Shown: positions 18,280-27,650, counted from the stretch's first letter. The stretch: 64,000 nucleotides of DNA from Tetragenococcus osmophilus (GCF_003795125.1 NZ_CP027783.1:2170001-2234000); one strand, 5' to 3'. Notes: generated by a model not told the origin, from the sequence alone. Translations and numbers: made by a program.

Positions 18280-19233
18280 ATGACAAAATATATTTTATCA
18301 GATCGTTCATTTCGCGACGAATTTTTAAAACAAATCCAGAAAATTGATAGTAATTATCAATTTGTACTTGAAGACGATCTTACAAATAGTGAAGACTGGC
18401 AAAATGTGGAAATTACAATAGGTTGGAAAAAAAGTTGGGATGAAAAACTGCTATATGAAAAAACACCTTTAAAATGGGTACAATCAATCTCAGCAGGAGT
18501 AGATTATTTACCGCTAGATCAGTTTAGAAATTATAACATAAAACTTACAAACTCCAGTGGCGTTCATGCTCAAGCAATCGCTGACCATTTATTAGCCATT
18601 TTATTTATGCAAAATCGAGGTTTTTTTTCTGCTATTGAAAATCAAAGACACGCCAAATGGGAAATGGCTGACAATTATATGAATCCGCAAGACTTACGGA
18701 TACTCATCGTAGGAACAGGAAAAATTGGTCAAAGACTCGCAAGTTACTTAAATTTCTTTGAGAACCAACCTATAGGAATTAATACAAATGGTAGAACAAT
18801 GGAGGACTTTAAAAATACTTTCCCACTGCATCAGCTAGAAGAACAAGCAACTATGTCAGATGTCGTTATTAATATTTTACCTTTAACAGATGATACCTAT
18901 CATTTATACAACAAAGAATTTTTCCAAAATATGAAAGACAGTGCTACTTTTATTAATGTAGGTAGAGGTCCGAGTGTTGACACCCAAGCTTTACACCAAG
19001 CCCTACAAAATAATGAAATAGCTTTTGCTGCAATCGATGTTTTTGAACAAGAACCGTTACCTGCTGATCACCCCTTATGGAGCCTAAAAAATATATTAAT
19101 CACCCCACATATTTCTGGCTTTACGCCACATTTCCAAAAGAAATTTATGGCGATTTTCTTTGATAATTTTACTAAATTTATTAAAGAAGGCTCTCTTACC
19201 GAAAATGAGGTTTCACTAGCTTCTGGCTATTAA
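18280..19233 (+). CDS. D-isomer-specific 2-hydroxyacid dehydrogenase
   Basis: A 317-residue NAD-dependent dehydrogenase. The nucleotide loop is GTGKIGQRLASYL (near residue 143). The catalytic triad is Arg in INVGRGPSVDT, Glu in DVFEQEPLP and His in ITPHISGF. The substrate could be a 2-oxo acid or phosphoglycerate-like compound; specificity is not evident. I start at 18280 because AGGAG lies 8 bases upstream and a longer frame would begin inside the preceding terminator. Its stop codon overlaps a bidirectional terminator shared with the convergent gene. Confidence 0.9.
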   Translation: MTKYILSDRSFRDEFLKQIQKIDSNYQFVLEDDLTNSEDWQNVEITIGWKKSWDEKLLYEKTPLKWVQSISAGVDYLPLDQFRNYNIKLTNSSGVHAQAIADHLLAILFMQNRGFFSAIENQRHAKWEMADNYMNPQDLRILIVGTGKIGQRLASYLNFFENQPIGINTNGRTMEDFKNTFPLHQLEEQATMSDVVINILPLTDDTYHLYNKEFFQNMKDSATFINVGRGPSVDTQALHQALQNNEIAFAAIDVFEQEPLPADHPLWSLKNILITPHISGFTPHFQKKFMAIFFDNFTKFIKEGSLTENEVSLASGY

Positions 19234-19269
19234 AAAGAAAGATGGTCCGATTGGATCATCTTTCTTTTT
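19232..19269. terminator. Bidirectional terminator between convergent genes
   Basis: A 17-bp stem (19232-19248 with 19253-19269, one mismatch) with a 4-nt loop and A/T flanks. The stop codons of both flanking genes lie inside it. Confidence 0.88.
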
Positions 19270-20197
19270 CTAAATCTTTTTCAGTTTCTTTTACAATATA
19301 GATGGGTCTCTTTTTGGTCTCTAAAAAAATCTTTCCAATATACTTTCCAATGATCCCCAAAAATAGTAACTGTAGACCACCAACAAATAGCACGATCGAA
19401 GCTAAAGAAGGCCAGCCCGACGTTGGGTCTCCGAATAGTAAAGCACGAAACACAATAAAAATTAATGCAATAACAGCTGCAATACACGAGATACTTCCAA
19501 TAAGCGCTGCTAGAGTCAGTGGCGCATCAGAAAAGTTAACAATTCCATCAATCGAATATTTAAACAAACTCCAAAAAGACCACGAAGAATCCCCTGCTAC
19601 TCTTTCACGATTCTCATAGGATATATACTCCGTATTGAAACCTACCCAACTAAATATGCCTTTAGAAAAACGATTATATTCTGTCATAGACAGAATAGAG
19701 TCTACCATCGGTCGAGTCATTAACCGAAAATCCCGTGCCCCATCGATCATTTCCGTATCGCCAAATTTATTCACTAGTTTGTAAAATAGACGGGCAAAAA
19801 AACTACGAATCGCTGGTTCCCCTTTTCGGTCTTGACGTCTTGTTCCCACACAGTCAATATCAGATGTTTCTATTCGCTCAATCATTTGTGGTAACAGTTC
19901 TGGTGGATCTTGCAAATCTGCATCCATTAGTGTGATTAAATCACCTCTAGCAGCTTGCAAACCCGCATATAAGGCAGATTCTTTACCAAAATTTCTAGAA
20001 AAGGAAATATAACGAACACGATCTGGCATTTTTTTATGCAATTCGCGCAAACTCTTTAAAGTATCGTCTTTTGAACCATCATTAACAAAAATGTATTCAA
20101 TAGAATGTGAGATAGACTTCCCTACATCTTCAACTTCCTTCACAAAATAAGGCAACGATTCCTCTTCATTAAAACATGGTACCACAATAGATAACAT
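19256..20197 (-). CDS. GtrB/CsbB-like polyprenyl-phosphate glycosyltransferase
   Basis: A 313-residue family 2 glycosyltransferase that probably loads a sugar onto undecaprenyl phosphate at the inner face of the membrane. IVVPCFNEEESLPYF opens the fold. DADLQDPPELLPQM near residue 92 holds the metal-binding DxD. GARDFRLMTRPMVDSIL and NRFSKGIFSWVGF are GtrB/DpmA signatures. Two membrane helices near 230-285 follow. AAGGAGG precedes the ATG. It sits 46 bases after a glycerol-phosphate transferase gene and 2 kb from two GtrA genes. In Bacillus the equivalent CsbB works with GtcA and YfhO, and candidates for both are in this window. Confidence 0.9.
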   Translation of the reverse strand: MLSIVVPCFNEEESLPYFVKEVEDVGKSISHSIEYIFVNDGSKDDTLKSLRELHKKMPDRVRYISFSRNFGKESALYAGLQAARGDLITLMDADLQDPPELLPQMIERIETSDIDCVGTRRQDRKGEPAIRSFFARLFYKLVNKFGDTEMIDGARDFRLMTRPMVDSILSMTEYNRFSKGIFSWVGFNTEYISYENRERVAGDSSWSFWSLFKYSIDGIVNFSDAPLTLAALIGSISCIAAVIALIFIVFRALLFGDPTSGWPSLASIVLFVGGLQLLFLGIIGKYIGKIFLETKKRPIYIVKETEKDLEKER

Positions 20198-20243
20198 ACG
20201 AAGGCCTCCTTGTATTTTACATAGATAGCTTTATTCTTATCCC

Positions 20244-22100
20244 TTACTGATCATCTTCTGCTCTTTGCTCAATTTCGTAATCCGATCCCTGCATTAAATA
20301 TTTATCGTAATAATCAGAGCGTTTAGTCATCTCCTGGTCAAATTGTTTAGGCCCCATTTTCTCCATTAAGGTTTGTTGACTAGAAAATAAGTTAACCCCT
20401 AATCCCAATTTTTCTCCTGGTATCTGAACGCCTAAAGCAGATAACGTAGTTGGATACATATCCAAAGCACTAAATAAGCGATTATTATTATCTACATCTT
20501 TTTTGCCTGTATTTAAAAAGACATTGTATATACTACGTTGATAATTTGGATCAATATCTTCAAAAAAATCTTTATCCATAGTTAAATGATCTCCTACAAG
20601 AACAATAGTTGTATCTTCATAAAATGGTTGAGTTTTCATCCATTCAATAAAATCATTTACTTTTTGATCAGAATCATGGATAACATTACTATATTGATCA
20701 CCAAATAAATCAGGTGTTTCTTCTGTTGCATAACCGTCTTCAAAATGGGTATCTGCGGTTAACATCGTAAAGTTAAACGGTTCTTTTTTATCTGCCATTT
20801 CTGTCAATGAACCCTTAGCAAAATTAAAAAGTTTATCATCTTCATATCCCCACCACTCATAATAATCTTCTGGAATGAGTTCTTGTTCTCTTGCCCAATG
20901 GTAATCACGGATCTCATAGTTACCATGCTGCTCAAAATAAGCTTTTCTCCCTGCGTAACCGGCCTTTGATCCTAGAAATAACATTTGATTATAGTTTTCT
21001 TTTTCTAACGCCTCACCTAAACTATACACTCCTGGAAAAAAAGAATCTGGTTCTTCCATGCCATAATTATTACCATCTAACACACCATTACTCGCTCTTA
21101 AAGGTGTACCAGAAGTTTGAGCAACCATCGAACTTGCTGTTTGATTTGCACCAGGAATTTGTAACATGCCTCCCAGTTGACCTTCATTAACATTGGAAAA
21201 TTGAGTTCCTTGCTCTAGAGCAAGGTCTGTTAAATTAGGAATGAGATTCTCCTCTTCAATCCCTCCTATATCTTTATCTGCATAGCTACTTTCCATAGAC
21301 TCCAAAAAGATATAAACTAAGTTTCTTTTCTTTTCCGGAAATTGAAGCTCAACGTCAGCTGGATCAACATAACTTTGGTCATAAACCTTTGTATCTTCAA
21401 AATAATAAGCTTTAACGTCTGTATAGCCGATTTCTCTAATACCAAAACTCACCCCTGTAGAAAATAGCAACACTCCTAAACAAAGGAAAACGGGGGATAA
21501 AATCTTTTTTCTTTTTATGTAGTTGCCTTTTTTCAAAGACAGCTGATGTGTTGCTAAAAAATAAATAATTGTTGCGCCAAGACTAGTAAAACCAAACGCT
21601 GATAGTAGCGGCTTTGCAATAAATTCCCTAATTTTTAAAGGATCCGTTCCTTGTAACGGCTGACTCATGATATAGACAATTTGATCAAAACGTACGTTAC
21701 CCATATCATGCATTGTCCAATAGCTTCCTGTATAAATTAAGCTACCAGCAAAAACAAAAAGAACTAAGAAGACAAATGTGACCCATTGCCGCTTATTAAA
21801 ATGAGTATTACGTACAATAAGTCCTTTATTAGAAATAAACAGGTATAACTGCAAAAAACTAAAAATAATCAACGCCGCAACGCCACACAATATCATATTT
21901 TGCGGATTTCTAACGGGAGAATAAAACAGAGCTGGAAAATTCCATAAAGCCCGATTAAATATACGCCATAAAAAAAGTGATAATAATACATAGCTGCCAC
22001 TTAGAAAAAACGTATAAAAAATAACGGGTTTTCTGTTTCTTTTTAAAGATATATAAGACAATAAGATTAATAAGAATAAAATAACAATCATAAGTAGCAT
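20244..22100 (-). CDS. LtaS/OpgB/GacH-like glycerol-phosphate transferase
   Basis: A 618-residue protein with about five N-terminal helices and an extracellular alkaline-phosphatase-superfamily domain from about residue 255. VYIFLESMESSY is the first metal-binding motif. GANQTASSMVAQTSGTPL provides the Thr nucleophile, and VLVGDHLTM, NVFLNTG and SALDMYPTTLSALG follow. The segment around the nucleophile is closer to OpgB/GacH, which place glycerol phosphate on glycans, than to the LtaS polymerase. Co-transcribed with the GtrB-like gene, suggesting a decorated polymer. An ATG at 22091 is an alternative start with better ribosome-site spacing. Confidence 0.85.
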   Translation of the reverse strand: MLLMIVILFLLILLSYISLKRNRKPVIFYTFFLSGSYVLLSLFLWRIFNRALWNFPALFYSPVRNPQNMILCGVAALIIFSFLQLYLFISNKGLIVRNTHFNKRQWVTFVFLVLFVFAGSLIYTGSYWTMHDMGNVRFDQIVYIMSQPLQGTDPLKIREFIAKPLLSAFGFTSLGATIIYFLATHQLSLKKGNYIKRKKILSPVFLCLGVLLFSTGVSFGIREIGYTDVKAYYFEDTKVYDQSYVDPADVELQFPEKKRNLVYIFLESMESSYADKDIGGIEEENLIPNLTDLALEQGTQFSNVNEGQLGGMLQIPGANQTASSMVAQTSGTPLRASNGVLDGNNYGMEEPDSFFPGVYSLGEALEKENYNQMLFLGSKAGYAGRKAYFEQHGNYEIRDYHWAREQELIPEDYYEWWGYEDDKLFNFAKGSLTEMADKKEPFNFTMLTADTHFEDGYATEETPDLFGDQYSNVIHDSDQKVNDFIEWMKTQPFYEDTTIVLVGDHLTMDKDFFEDIDPNYQRSIYNVFLNTGKKDVDNNNRLFSALDMYPTTLSALGVQIPGEKLGLGVNLFSSQQTLMEKMGPKQFDQEMTKRSDYYDKYLMQGSDYEIEQRAEDDQ

Positions 22101-22160
22101 CTTCCTTTGTGTGTTCCCTGAGAGTATACCACAAAAAAACGATATTTTGTATTTTTTACT

Positions 22161-22193
22161 AAAAAAGCCAAATACTAATATAAGTACTTGGCT
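22161..22193 (-). terminator. Terminator of the lia-ktrA-hesB operon
   Basis: On the minus strand a stem AGCCAAGTACT/AGTATTTGGCT (one G-T pair) runs into TTTTTT, directly after the HesB-like gene. Confidence 0.8.
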
Positions 22194-22202
22194 ATTAAAT
22201 GA

Positions 22203-22496
22203 TTAACGTTCAGAAAAAATATATTTAGGTTCATCTAATTTTTCATCATAGTCCACAGTTAAATTATAACCCTTGAAAAACCAATCGTCTGCTTCTTCAG
22301 TAAAAAAGAGAATGCCATCAGCCTCTTTTTCAACCATTGGATCTTCAGGACGATCGGCTGACATACCAATAGAAAAGCCATCATGCACTTGAGTGCTGCC
22401 ATAAACTTTACCAAAAAAACGAATTCCCATCCCAGGTTCTAAAGCAATTTCCCTTTTAAACCAATCTAATGCTTCAGGCGTAATTGTTATTTCCAT
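22203..22496 (-). CDS. HesB/YneR-like protein without cysteines
   Basis: A 97-residue protein of the HesB-like fold. MEITITPEALDWFKREI, GMGIRFFGKVYG and the GFSIGMSADRP stretch match the YneR/HesB group of Firmicutes. True A-type Fe-S carriers have three conserved cysteines; this protein has none, so Fe-S binding by the usual ligands is excluded. I start at 22496: AGGAAG has an 8-base spacing there, whereas the upstream GTG abuts the ribosome site. Last gene of the lia transcript, 12 bases after ktrA. Confidence 0.8.
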   Translation of the reverse strand: MEITITPEALDWFKREIALEPGMGIRFFGKVYGSTQVHDGFSIGMSADRPEDPMVEKEADGILFFTEEADDWFFKGYNLTVDYDEKLDEPKYIFSER

Positions 22497-22508
22497 ATAA
22501 TTCACTTC

Positions 22509-23174
22509 CTACTCATTTAGTTTTTCATCTAATAATTCTACTTCATCGGTATTTCCTATGACCAGCAAATGATCATTTTCGCGTACAATCTCCTCGGCTG
22601 CAGGAGAAGCCACGACTTCACCGTTATGACGGCGAATAGCTACCACAGTTAAACCAAAACGTTGGCGAAAATCCATTTCTAATAAGGTCTTATTGAAGAA
22701 TTTCTTATTCTTCACTCGAATTTCAGCTAAAGAAAATTCATCAGATAATTCAATATAATCCAAAATATTACTAGAAACCATCTTATGTGCAATACGAGCG
22801 CCCATATCACGTTCAGGATGAACCACTCGATCAGCTCCGATTTTTTCTAAAACACGAGCATGATATTCATTTTGGGCCTTAGCCAAAATACTAGGTACAC
22901 CCATTTCTTTAACCATCAAGGTAACTAAGATACTGGCTTGAATGTCTTCACCAATTGCCACAATTACTTGATCAAAATTACGAATTCCTAATGATCGTAA
23001 GGTCATTTCATCTTGCGCATTACCAACAACCACGTGGGTGGCAATGTTCATATATTCATTAGCACGTTCTTCATTATGGTCAATCGCTAATACTTCTTGA
23101 CCTGAATCAACTAAAGTGCGACAGATACTTCCACCAAAACGCCCTAACCCAATAATAGCATAATTTTGTTTCAT
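22509..23174 (-). CDS. ktrA: Potassium uptake gating subunit, TrkA/KtrA family
   Basis: A 221-residue cytoplasmic RCK protein that controls a KtrB/KtrD-type potassium channel. RCK_N with the Rossmann loop YAIIGLGRFGGSICRTL, the acidic end IDHNEE (near residue 33) and VVGNAQDE is followed by RCK_C from about residue 135 with NKTLLEMDFRQRFGLTVVAIRR. No membrane partner is encoded nearby. It is 11 bases behind liaR, so it is probably transcribed with the envelope-stress system. Confidence 0.9.
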   Translation of the reverse strand: MKQNYAIIGLGRFGGSICRTLVDSGQEVLAIDHNEERANEYMNIATHVVVGNAQDEMTLRSLGIRNFDQVIVAIGEDIQASILVTLMVKEMGVPSILAKAQNEYHARVLEKIGADRVVHPERDMGARIAHKMVSSNILDYIELSDEFSLAEIRVKNKKFFNKTLLEMDFRQRFGLTVVAIRRHNGEVVASPAAEEIVRENDHLLVIGNTDEVELLDEKLNE

Positions 23175-23185
23175 GACGATCTCCT

Positions 23186-23815
23186 TTATCTAATTAAATT
23201 ATGCTTAAAAGCATAGATCGCTGCTTGTGTGCGATCTTCTACCTCTAATTTCGCTAATATGTTTGAAACATGTGTTTTTACTGTTTTTAAAGTAATAAAT
23301 AATTCTTCGGCAATTTCTTGGTTACTTTTACCTTCAGCCACCAACATTAAAACTTCTTTTTCTCGAATTGTCAATTCTTCATGTAATTGCGAGGCTTCAT
23401 AAGAACTTTTTTGTTTCATTTTATCCGATACTTCTGATTCAAGCACTTGTTCACCACGTTGTGTTGCTCGAATTGCATCAGCAATTTCAGCAGCACTAGA
23501 GGTCTTTAGTAAATATCCAGCAGCTCCTGCTTGCATTGCAGGATAAACTTTTTCGTCATCAATAAAACTAGTAACAATTAAAATTTTAGCTGTAGGCCAT
23601 TCTTCTAGAATTAATTGGGTAGCTTCGATCCCATCCATCTCGTCCATAACTAGATCCATCAAAATGACATCCGGACGTAATTGGATCGCCTTTTCATAGC
23701 CTTCTTTACCATCAGAAGCTTCGCCTATAACTTCGATATCATCTTGCACCAGTAGATAAGAAGAAACCCCTAATCGAACCATTTCGTGGTCGTCAACTAA
23801 TAAAACACTTATCAT
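23186..23815 (-). CDS. liaR: Envelope-stress response regulator LiaR
   Basis: A 209-residue NarL/LuxR-type response regulator. The receiver has phosphoacceptor Asp54 (VILMDLVMDEMDG), the acidic pair Asp8/Asp9 and Lys near 104. The LuxR helix-turn-helix begins at LTIREKEVLMLVAEGKSNQEIAE near residue 143. Paired with LiaS by a 4-base overlap. In enterococci LiaFSR responds to daptomycin and antimicrobial peptides, and mutations here alter susceptibility (family knowledge). Confidence 0.95.
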   Translation of the reverse strand: MISVLLVDDHEMVRLGVSSYLLVQDDIEVIGEASDGKEGYEKAIQLRPDVILMDLVMDEMDGIEATQLILEEWPTAKILIVTSFIDDEKVYPAMQAGAAGYLLKTSSAAEIADAIRATQRGEQVLESEVSDKMKQKSSYEASQLHEELTIREKEVLMLVAEGKSNQEIAEELFITLKTVKTHVSNILAKLEVEDRTQAAIYAFKHNLIR

Positions 23816-24891
23816 TTACCAGAAACCTCCTCCATCAAAGGAATTTTTATTTCAATACTTGTCCCTTGTCCTTTAAAACTAATCACTTTCACTGTCCCAC
23901 CAATAGCTGCCATTCGTTCTCGAACATTACGTAAACCGTAACTTCCTGTCCGCTCTTTTTGTTCTGGATTAAAACCAACACCATCATCTACGACGCGTAA
24001 TAAAATATTTTTATCAATAAGATGAAGATAAACTTCTAGTTCATTTGCTTTGGAGTGACGCAAAGTATTTGATAATAACTCTTGAACAACGCGAAATAGT
24101 TGATCTTCAATATGACGTGGAATATTCAAATCCTCAATTTCCCAAGTAAGGGAAAGAGTAATCTTAGTTTGTAGTTCTTGTAATAATTGTTCAATACCTT
24201 TTTTCAAACTCTTTTCTTCTAGAGTCACTGGTCGCAAATGCAATAATAAGGCTCGCATTTCTGACTGAGAAGTATTAATAATGGAAGAGATCATTTGCAA
24301 TTGTTTTTGTTGTGCTTCTGGTATATCTGCTTCTTTGGTTTGTTCAGTAACAGCAGACATCATCATCATAGCAGCAAACAGTTCCTGGGAAACAGAATCA
24401 TGCAACTCCCTTGCCAAACGATGACGTTCATTTTCCAATATCTCTTCTTTGGTTTGGCCATCGATAAATTGGGGGCGGGTATTTAAAATTTGCAATTGGC
24501 TTGACATATCTTTCATTTTTTCTTTTATAGTAGAGATATCTTGATGGATAGCTGCAAGTTCCTGATTTTCATTTGAATAATGATTTGCTTGATTTAAAAA
24601 CATATTTTCAAAATTTCCGTTTGCTAATAAACGCATTTTTTCAGCGATAGGCGTAATTTCTTTTCTTTGAAAATAAGTAAGAACGACAAAGGTAATCAAT
24701 CCACATACTAGAGCAATCCCGATAAGATAACCAATGATCGGAACGTAAGCTATTGTTACTTGAAAGATTTGCAACCACCGTTGCGTCTGCCCTATGCCTA
24801 ACATATAAAAAAGTAAAACCAATAGCATAATAAAAAAAGCAAGTAGACTACTAAACGCTGCCAGTATCTTTCGTGATTTTCTACTTGTCAT
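23812..24891 (-). CDS. liaS: Envelope-stress sensor histidine kinase LiaS
   Basis: A 359-residue sensor kinase. Two helices (about 10-32 and 48-70) enclose a short extracellular loop, the intramembrane-sensing layout. A HAMP-like segment leads to the HisKA_3 box ERHRLARELHDSVSQELFAAM, with the phosphorylated His in LARELHDSVSQ near residue 165. The ATP domain has VVQELLSNTLRHSKA and DDGVGF. Overlaps liaR and liaF by 4 bases each, so translation is coupled. Confidence 0.95.
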   Translation of the reverse strand: MTSRKSRKILAAFSSLLAFFIMLLVLLFYMLGIGQTQRWLQIFQVTIAYVPIIGYLIGIALVCGLITFVVLTYFQRKEITPIAEKMRLLANGNFENMFLNQANHYSNENQELAAIHQDISTIKEKMKDMSSQLQILNTRPQFIDGQTKEEILENERHRLARELHDSVSQELFAAMMMMSAVTEQTKEADIPEAQQKQLQMISSIINTSQSEMRALLLHLRPVTLEEKSLKKGIEQLLQELQTKITLSLTWEIEDLNIPRHIEDQLFRVVQELLSNTLRHSKANELEVYLHLIDKNILLRVVDDGVGFNPEQKERTGSYGLRNVRERMAAIGGTVKVISFKGQGTSIEIKIPLMEEVSGK

Positions 24892-25619
24892 ACACGAAAC
24901 ACCTCAATATCACCAAACAATGTATTTGTCACAACTTTTAAACGACGTGAGCTTTCACTGTATTCTTTACTATATAAAGTGAGAGTTTCATTTCTCAATT
25001 TTGTTTCGTAATCTTCAAATGAAACAGCTCCCATCAAAGCCGTGTGCTCCAATTGTACACCAATACCAGTAGGAATCAATATTCGTGTTCGACCAATCCC
25101 TTTACGAACAAGGATTACATTATCTTTTTTAGGTAAAATCGTGTTTCCTAAATCAATAATGGTATCTCCAGATAAAACATTTAAGTTAATATCATCCCAT
25201 TCGTAAACATCATTTCCTATCCGTTCATTACCTAACCACTGCTGCTTTTTCTTTTTACCATCATGGTTTTGGCTCTCTTGTGTTTGGACCATAATCATTT
25301 GTTTTTTTCGCCAAAACGCATAATTGGAAAAATCAATGCCCGAAATTTCAATCCCCTTTAGTCCAATAAAAAGAATAGTAAAAATTAGCATTAACCAAAC
25401 AGCTGGATTATTAAGCAAACCAAACAAAATAAGTATAATTCCTAAAAAGAGATTAAAGTTTCCTTTTTGTAATCTCTTTTTACGTCGTAAAGCAAAATAA
25501 ACAAATAAAGACCCTGAACCAATTAGTAAAAGTAGAAGTGGGTTTTGCAATGTTTGCCAAATAATGATTAATAATAACAAACTTTCAACAATGAAAAAAA
25601 ATCGTCCTGGTTTTTTCAC
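24888..25619 (-). CDS. liaF: Lia system regulator LiaF
   Basis: A 243-residue protein with four short N-terminal helices and a C-terminal beta-rich LiaF domain (from about residue 120), including NVLSGDTIIDLGNTILPKKDN and FGDIEVFRV at the end. In Bacillus LiaF inhibits LiaS without stress. GTG start behind GGAGGAG. First gene of the liaF-liaS-liaR-ktrA-hesB transcript. Confidence 0.93.
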   Translation of the reverse strand: MKKPGRFFFIVESLLLLIIIWQTLQNPLLLLLIGSGSLFVYFALRRKKRLQKGNFNLFLGIILILFGLLNNPAVWLMLIFTILFIGLKGIEISGIDFSNYAFWRKKQMIMVQTQESQNHDGKKKKQQWLGNERIGNDVYEWDDINLNVLSGDTIIDLGNTILPKKDNVILVRKGIGRTRILIPTGIGVQLEHTALMGAVSFEDYETKLRNETLTLYSKEYSESSRRLKVVTNTLFGDIEVFRV

Positions 25620-25655
25620 GTGTTTCTCCTCCTAAAACCCCATTTTCTATACTTT

Positions 25656-25690
25656 ACTATAAAACCCTCTATTTCCCATCCGTCTTACGG
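25656..25690 (-). promoter_or_regulatory. liaF promoter with a possible LiaR operator
   Basis: The -10 TATAGT (25661-25656 on the minus strand) has no -35 consensus. The palindrome CCGTCTTACGG (25680-25690) covers the -35 position, a layout expected for an activator-dependent promoter. That LiaR binds there is inference. Confidence 0.35.
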
Positions 25691-25693
25691 CTG

Positions 25694-25730
25694 AAAAAAA
25701 GAGATAAACCGAAATGGCTTATCTCTTTTT
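25694..25730. terminator. Terminator of greA
   Basis: An AAAAAGAGATAA/TTATCTCTTTTT hairpin just after the greA stop, symmetric for both strands. Confidence 0.85.
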
Positions 25731-25732
25731 CT

Positions 25733-26215
25733 TTAGCTGTCTTTTACACTAAGAATTTTTACTTGCATATTGCCATTAGGCGTTTCAATCGTTACTTCTT
25801 CGTTTTCCTTTTTCCCAATTAAAGCTTGCGCAATTGGTGAATCATTGGAAATCTTACCAGAAAAAGGATCAGACTCAGCACTTCCTACAATTTTATATTC
25901 TTCTTCGTCTTCGTCTGGCAATTCTTTGAACGTTACCGTCTTACCAATCGATACTTCATCTTTATCAACTTCATCTTTATCGACGATTTCAGCAAAACGT
26001 AACATGTTTTCTATAGTGGTAATACGACCTTCTACAAAGGCTTGCTCGTCTTTAGCCGCTTCATATTCCGAATTTTCGGAAAGATCTCCGAAACCACGAG
26101 CAATTTTAATACGTTCGATGATTTCACCACGTTTTACTGTTTTTAGTTCTTCTAATTCTTCTTCTAATTGTTTTTTCCCTTCTGGCGTCATTGGGTAAAC
26201 TTTTTCTTCTGCCAT
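25733..26215 (-). CDS. greA: Transcription elongation factor GreA
   Basis: A 160-residue GreA that rescues stalled RNA polymerase by stimulating transcript cleavage. An N-terminal coiled coil with [21 protein letters not shown] and [20 protein letters not shown] (the tip acids) is followed by the C-terminal FKBP-like domain with [22 protein letters not shown]. Normal length. AAAGGAG precedes the ATG. Terminators on both sides make it monocistronic or partly read from mltG. Confidence 0.97.
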   Translation of the reverse strand: MAEEKVYPMTPEGKKQLEEELEELKTVKRGEIIERIKIARGFGDLSENSEYEAAKDEQAFVEGRITTIENMLRFAEIVDKDEVDKDEVSIGKTVTFKELPDEDEEEYKIVGSAESDPFSGKISNDSPIAQALIGKKENEEVTIETPNGNMQVKILSVKDS

Positions 26216-26265
26216 GAATAAAATCTCCTTTAACTATTTTCTTTCGTTATATATTTATACAAAAG

Positions 26266-26311
26266 AAATAATGGTAATCTTTTTAAGTCCACAAAAGATT
26301 ACCATTATTTT
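26266..26311 (-). terminator. Terminator of mltG
   Basis: An 18-bp near-perfect stem (AAATAATGGTAATC with GATTACCATTATTT plus A/T ends) between mltG and greA. Confidence 0.88.
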
Positions 26312-26355
26312 CTTAAATTGTAAACCACATTTCGGGCTTATTTTGAAAACGTTTT

Positions 26356-27522
26356 TTAATCGTCCATATACTCTTCAATCAACTCGTTATGTTCTTCATA
26401 GGTTTCTGCATAATAGACATTTCCAGTAGACGTATCTGCTACAAAGTAATAGTAGTCATTATCTGTAGGGTTAAGAACCGCATCAATAGCATCTTCACTT
26501 GGGTTATCAAAAGGCCCCGGACCGTAACCTACATTTTGATACAAATTATATGGTGAGTCAACTTCAAGGTCTTCATAAGTAACAAGTTCCTTATGTTCTC
26601 CTAAAGCATATAAAATCGAAATATCTGATTGTAATGGCATATCAGCTTCCGTACGGTTGAAGAAGACTTGGGCGATTTGCTTACGGTCTTCTTCAGATTC
26701 CCCTTCTTGTTCTACTAAAGAAGCTACTGTAAGAGTCTCGTGTACATTCAGATCAGAATCTGCGATCTCGTCATAGTGATCTTCTAATACCGAGTCTGTT
26801 GTACCTACCATCTGCTCAACAAGTTCTTCCAAACTCATATCCGGTTGATAATCATAAGTCGCTGGGAATAAGTAACCTTCCAAGCGGTAACGGACATCAT
26901 CAGCTTCTGCCGCGTCATCTAACAGATCCGGGTAACTTTCATGCAGTTCATCGAAAAAGTCTTCATCTTTCATCAAATCAAGAAATTCATCTTCGCTAAA
27001 CTCTGTTTGTTCTCCCACATCTGCCGCGATTTCTTCAATATCATAACCTTCTGGGATTGCAATTCTTGCTTGATTAATTGCACTTTCTCCTTCTTTCAAG
27101 CTGCTAGCAATCTCATCAAGAGACATGCTTGGTGAGAATACATATTCTCCTGCTTGAAACCCGTCTTGGTTATTAAACTTCATATAATAATTAAAAACCG
27201 TTCCGCTATTAATGACGTCTTCTTCTTCCAAAATTTCACCAATCATTTTGTTTGAGGAACCATTCGGGATCGTAACCGCAACAGAATCTTCACTATTAGG
27301 GCTTAATGGCTCAATACTAGATTTTACATAATTATAGGCAGCAACGCCAAAAATTACACCAACAATTATTAAAGCTAATACAACGCCCCACACGATTTTG
27401 TGTACGACCCGATCTTCGTTTTTTCTACGCTTTTTACGATTTTTTATATTTTTCGGGTTCTCGTTTGTTTTTTCAGTTTTATTTGAAGTTTGGTTGTCTT
27501 CTGATTGATTTTTGTCACTCAA
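26356..27522 (-). CDS. mltG: Endolytic murein transglycosylase MltG
   Basis: A 388-residue YceG/MltG protein that cuts nascent glycan strands during wall elongation. A Lys/Asn-rich cytoplasmic tail and one helix (about 43-66) are followed by a LysM-like region and the YceG domain. The catalytic Glu lies in ASLVEQEGESEEDRKQIA. PLQSDISILYALG, SPYNLYQNVGYGPGP and YYYFVADTSTGN are diagnostic. The extracellular half is strikingly acidic. The start is TTG with AGGAGG 7 bases upstream. Upstream of greA, as in many Lactobacillales. Confidence 0.95.
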   Translation of the reverse strand: MSDKNQSEDNQTSNKTEKTNENPKNIKNRKKRRKNEDRVVHKIVWGVVLALIIVGVIFGVAAYNYVKSSIEPLSPNSEDSVAVTIPNGSSNKMIGEILEEEDVINSGTVFNYYMKFNNQDGFQAGEYVFSPSMSLDEIASSLKEGESAINQARIAIPEGYDIEEIAADVGEQTEFSEDEFLDLMKDEDFFDELHESYPDLLDDAAEADDVRYRLEGYLFPATYDYQPDMSLEELVEQMVGTTDSVLEDHYDEIADSDLNVHETLTVASLVEQEGESEEDRKQIAQVFFNRTEADMPLQSDISILYALGEHKELVTYEDLEVDSPYNLYQNVGYGPGPFDNPSEDAIDAVLNPTDNDYYYFVADTSTGNVYYAETYEEHNELIEEYMDD

Positions 27523-27560
27523 AACAACGCCTCCTAATCTTCATGATTCTAACTTGTCCT

Positions 27561-27589
27561 ATTATACCTGAAAGTGAGGCTAATTAAAA
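27561..27589 (-). promoter_or_regulatory. Promoter of mltG
   Basis: A consensus -10 TATAAT (27566-27561, minus strand), 17 bp from a weak -35 TTTTAA (27589-27584). Confidence 0.5.
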
Positions 27590-27650
27590 TATTTTTTTAT
27601 GATTTTAATTTTTCTACTTAGATAGACGAATAAATACAACCAGGGTTTTG

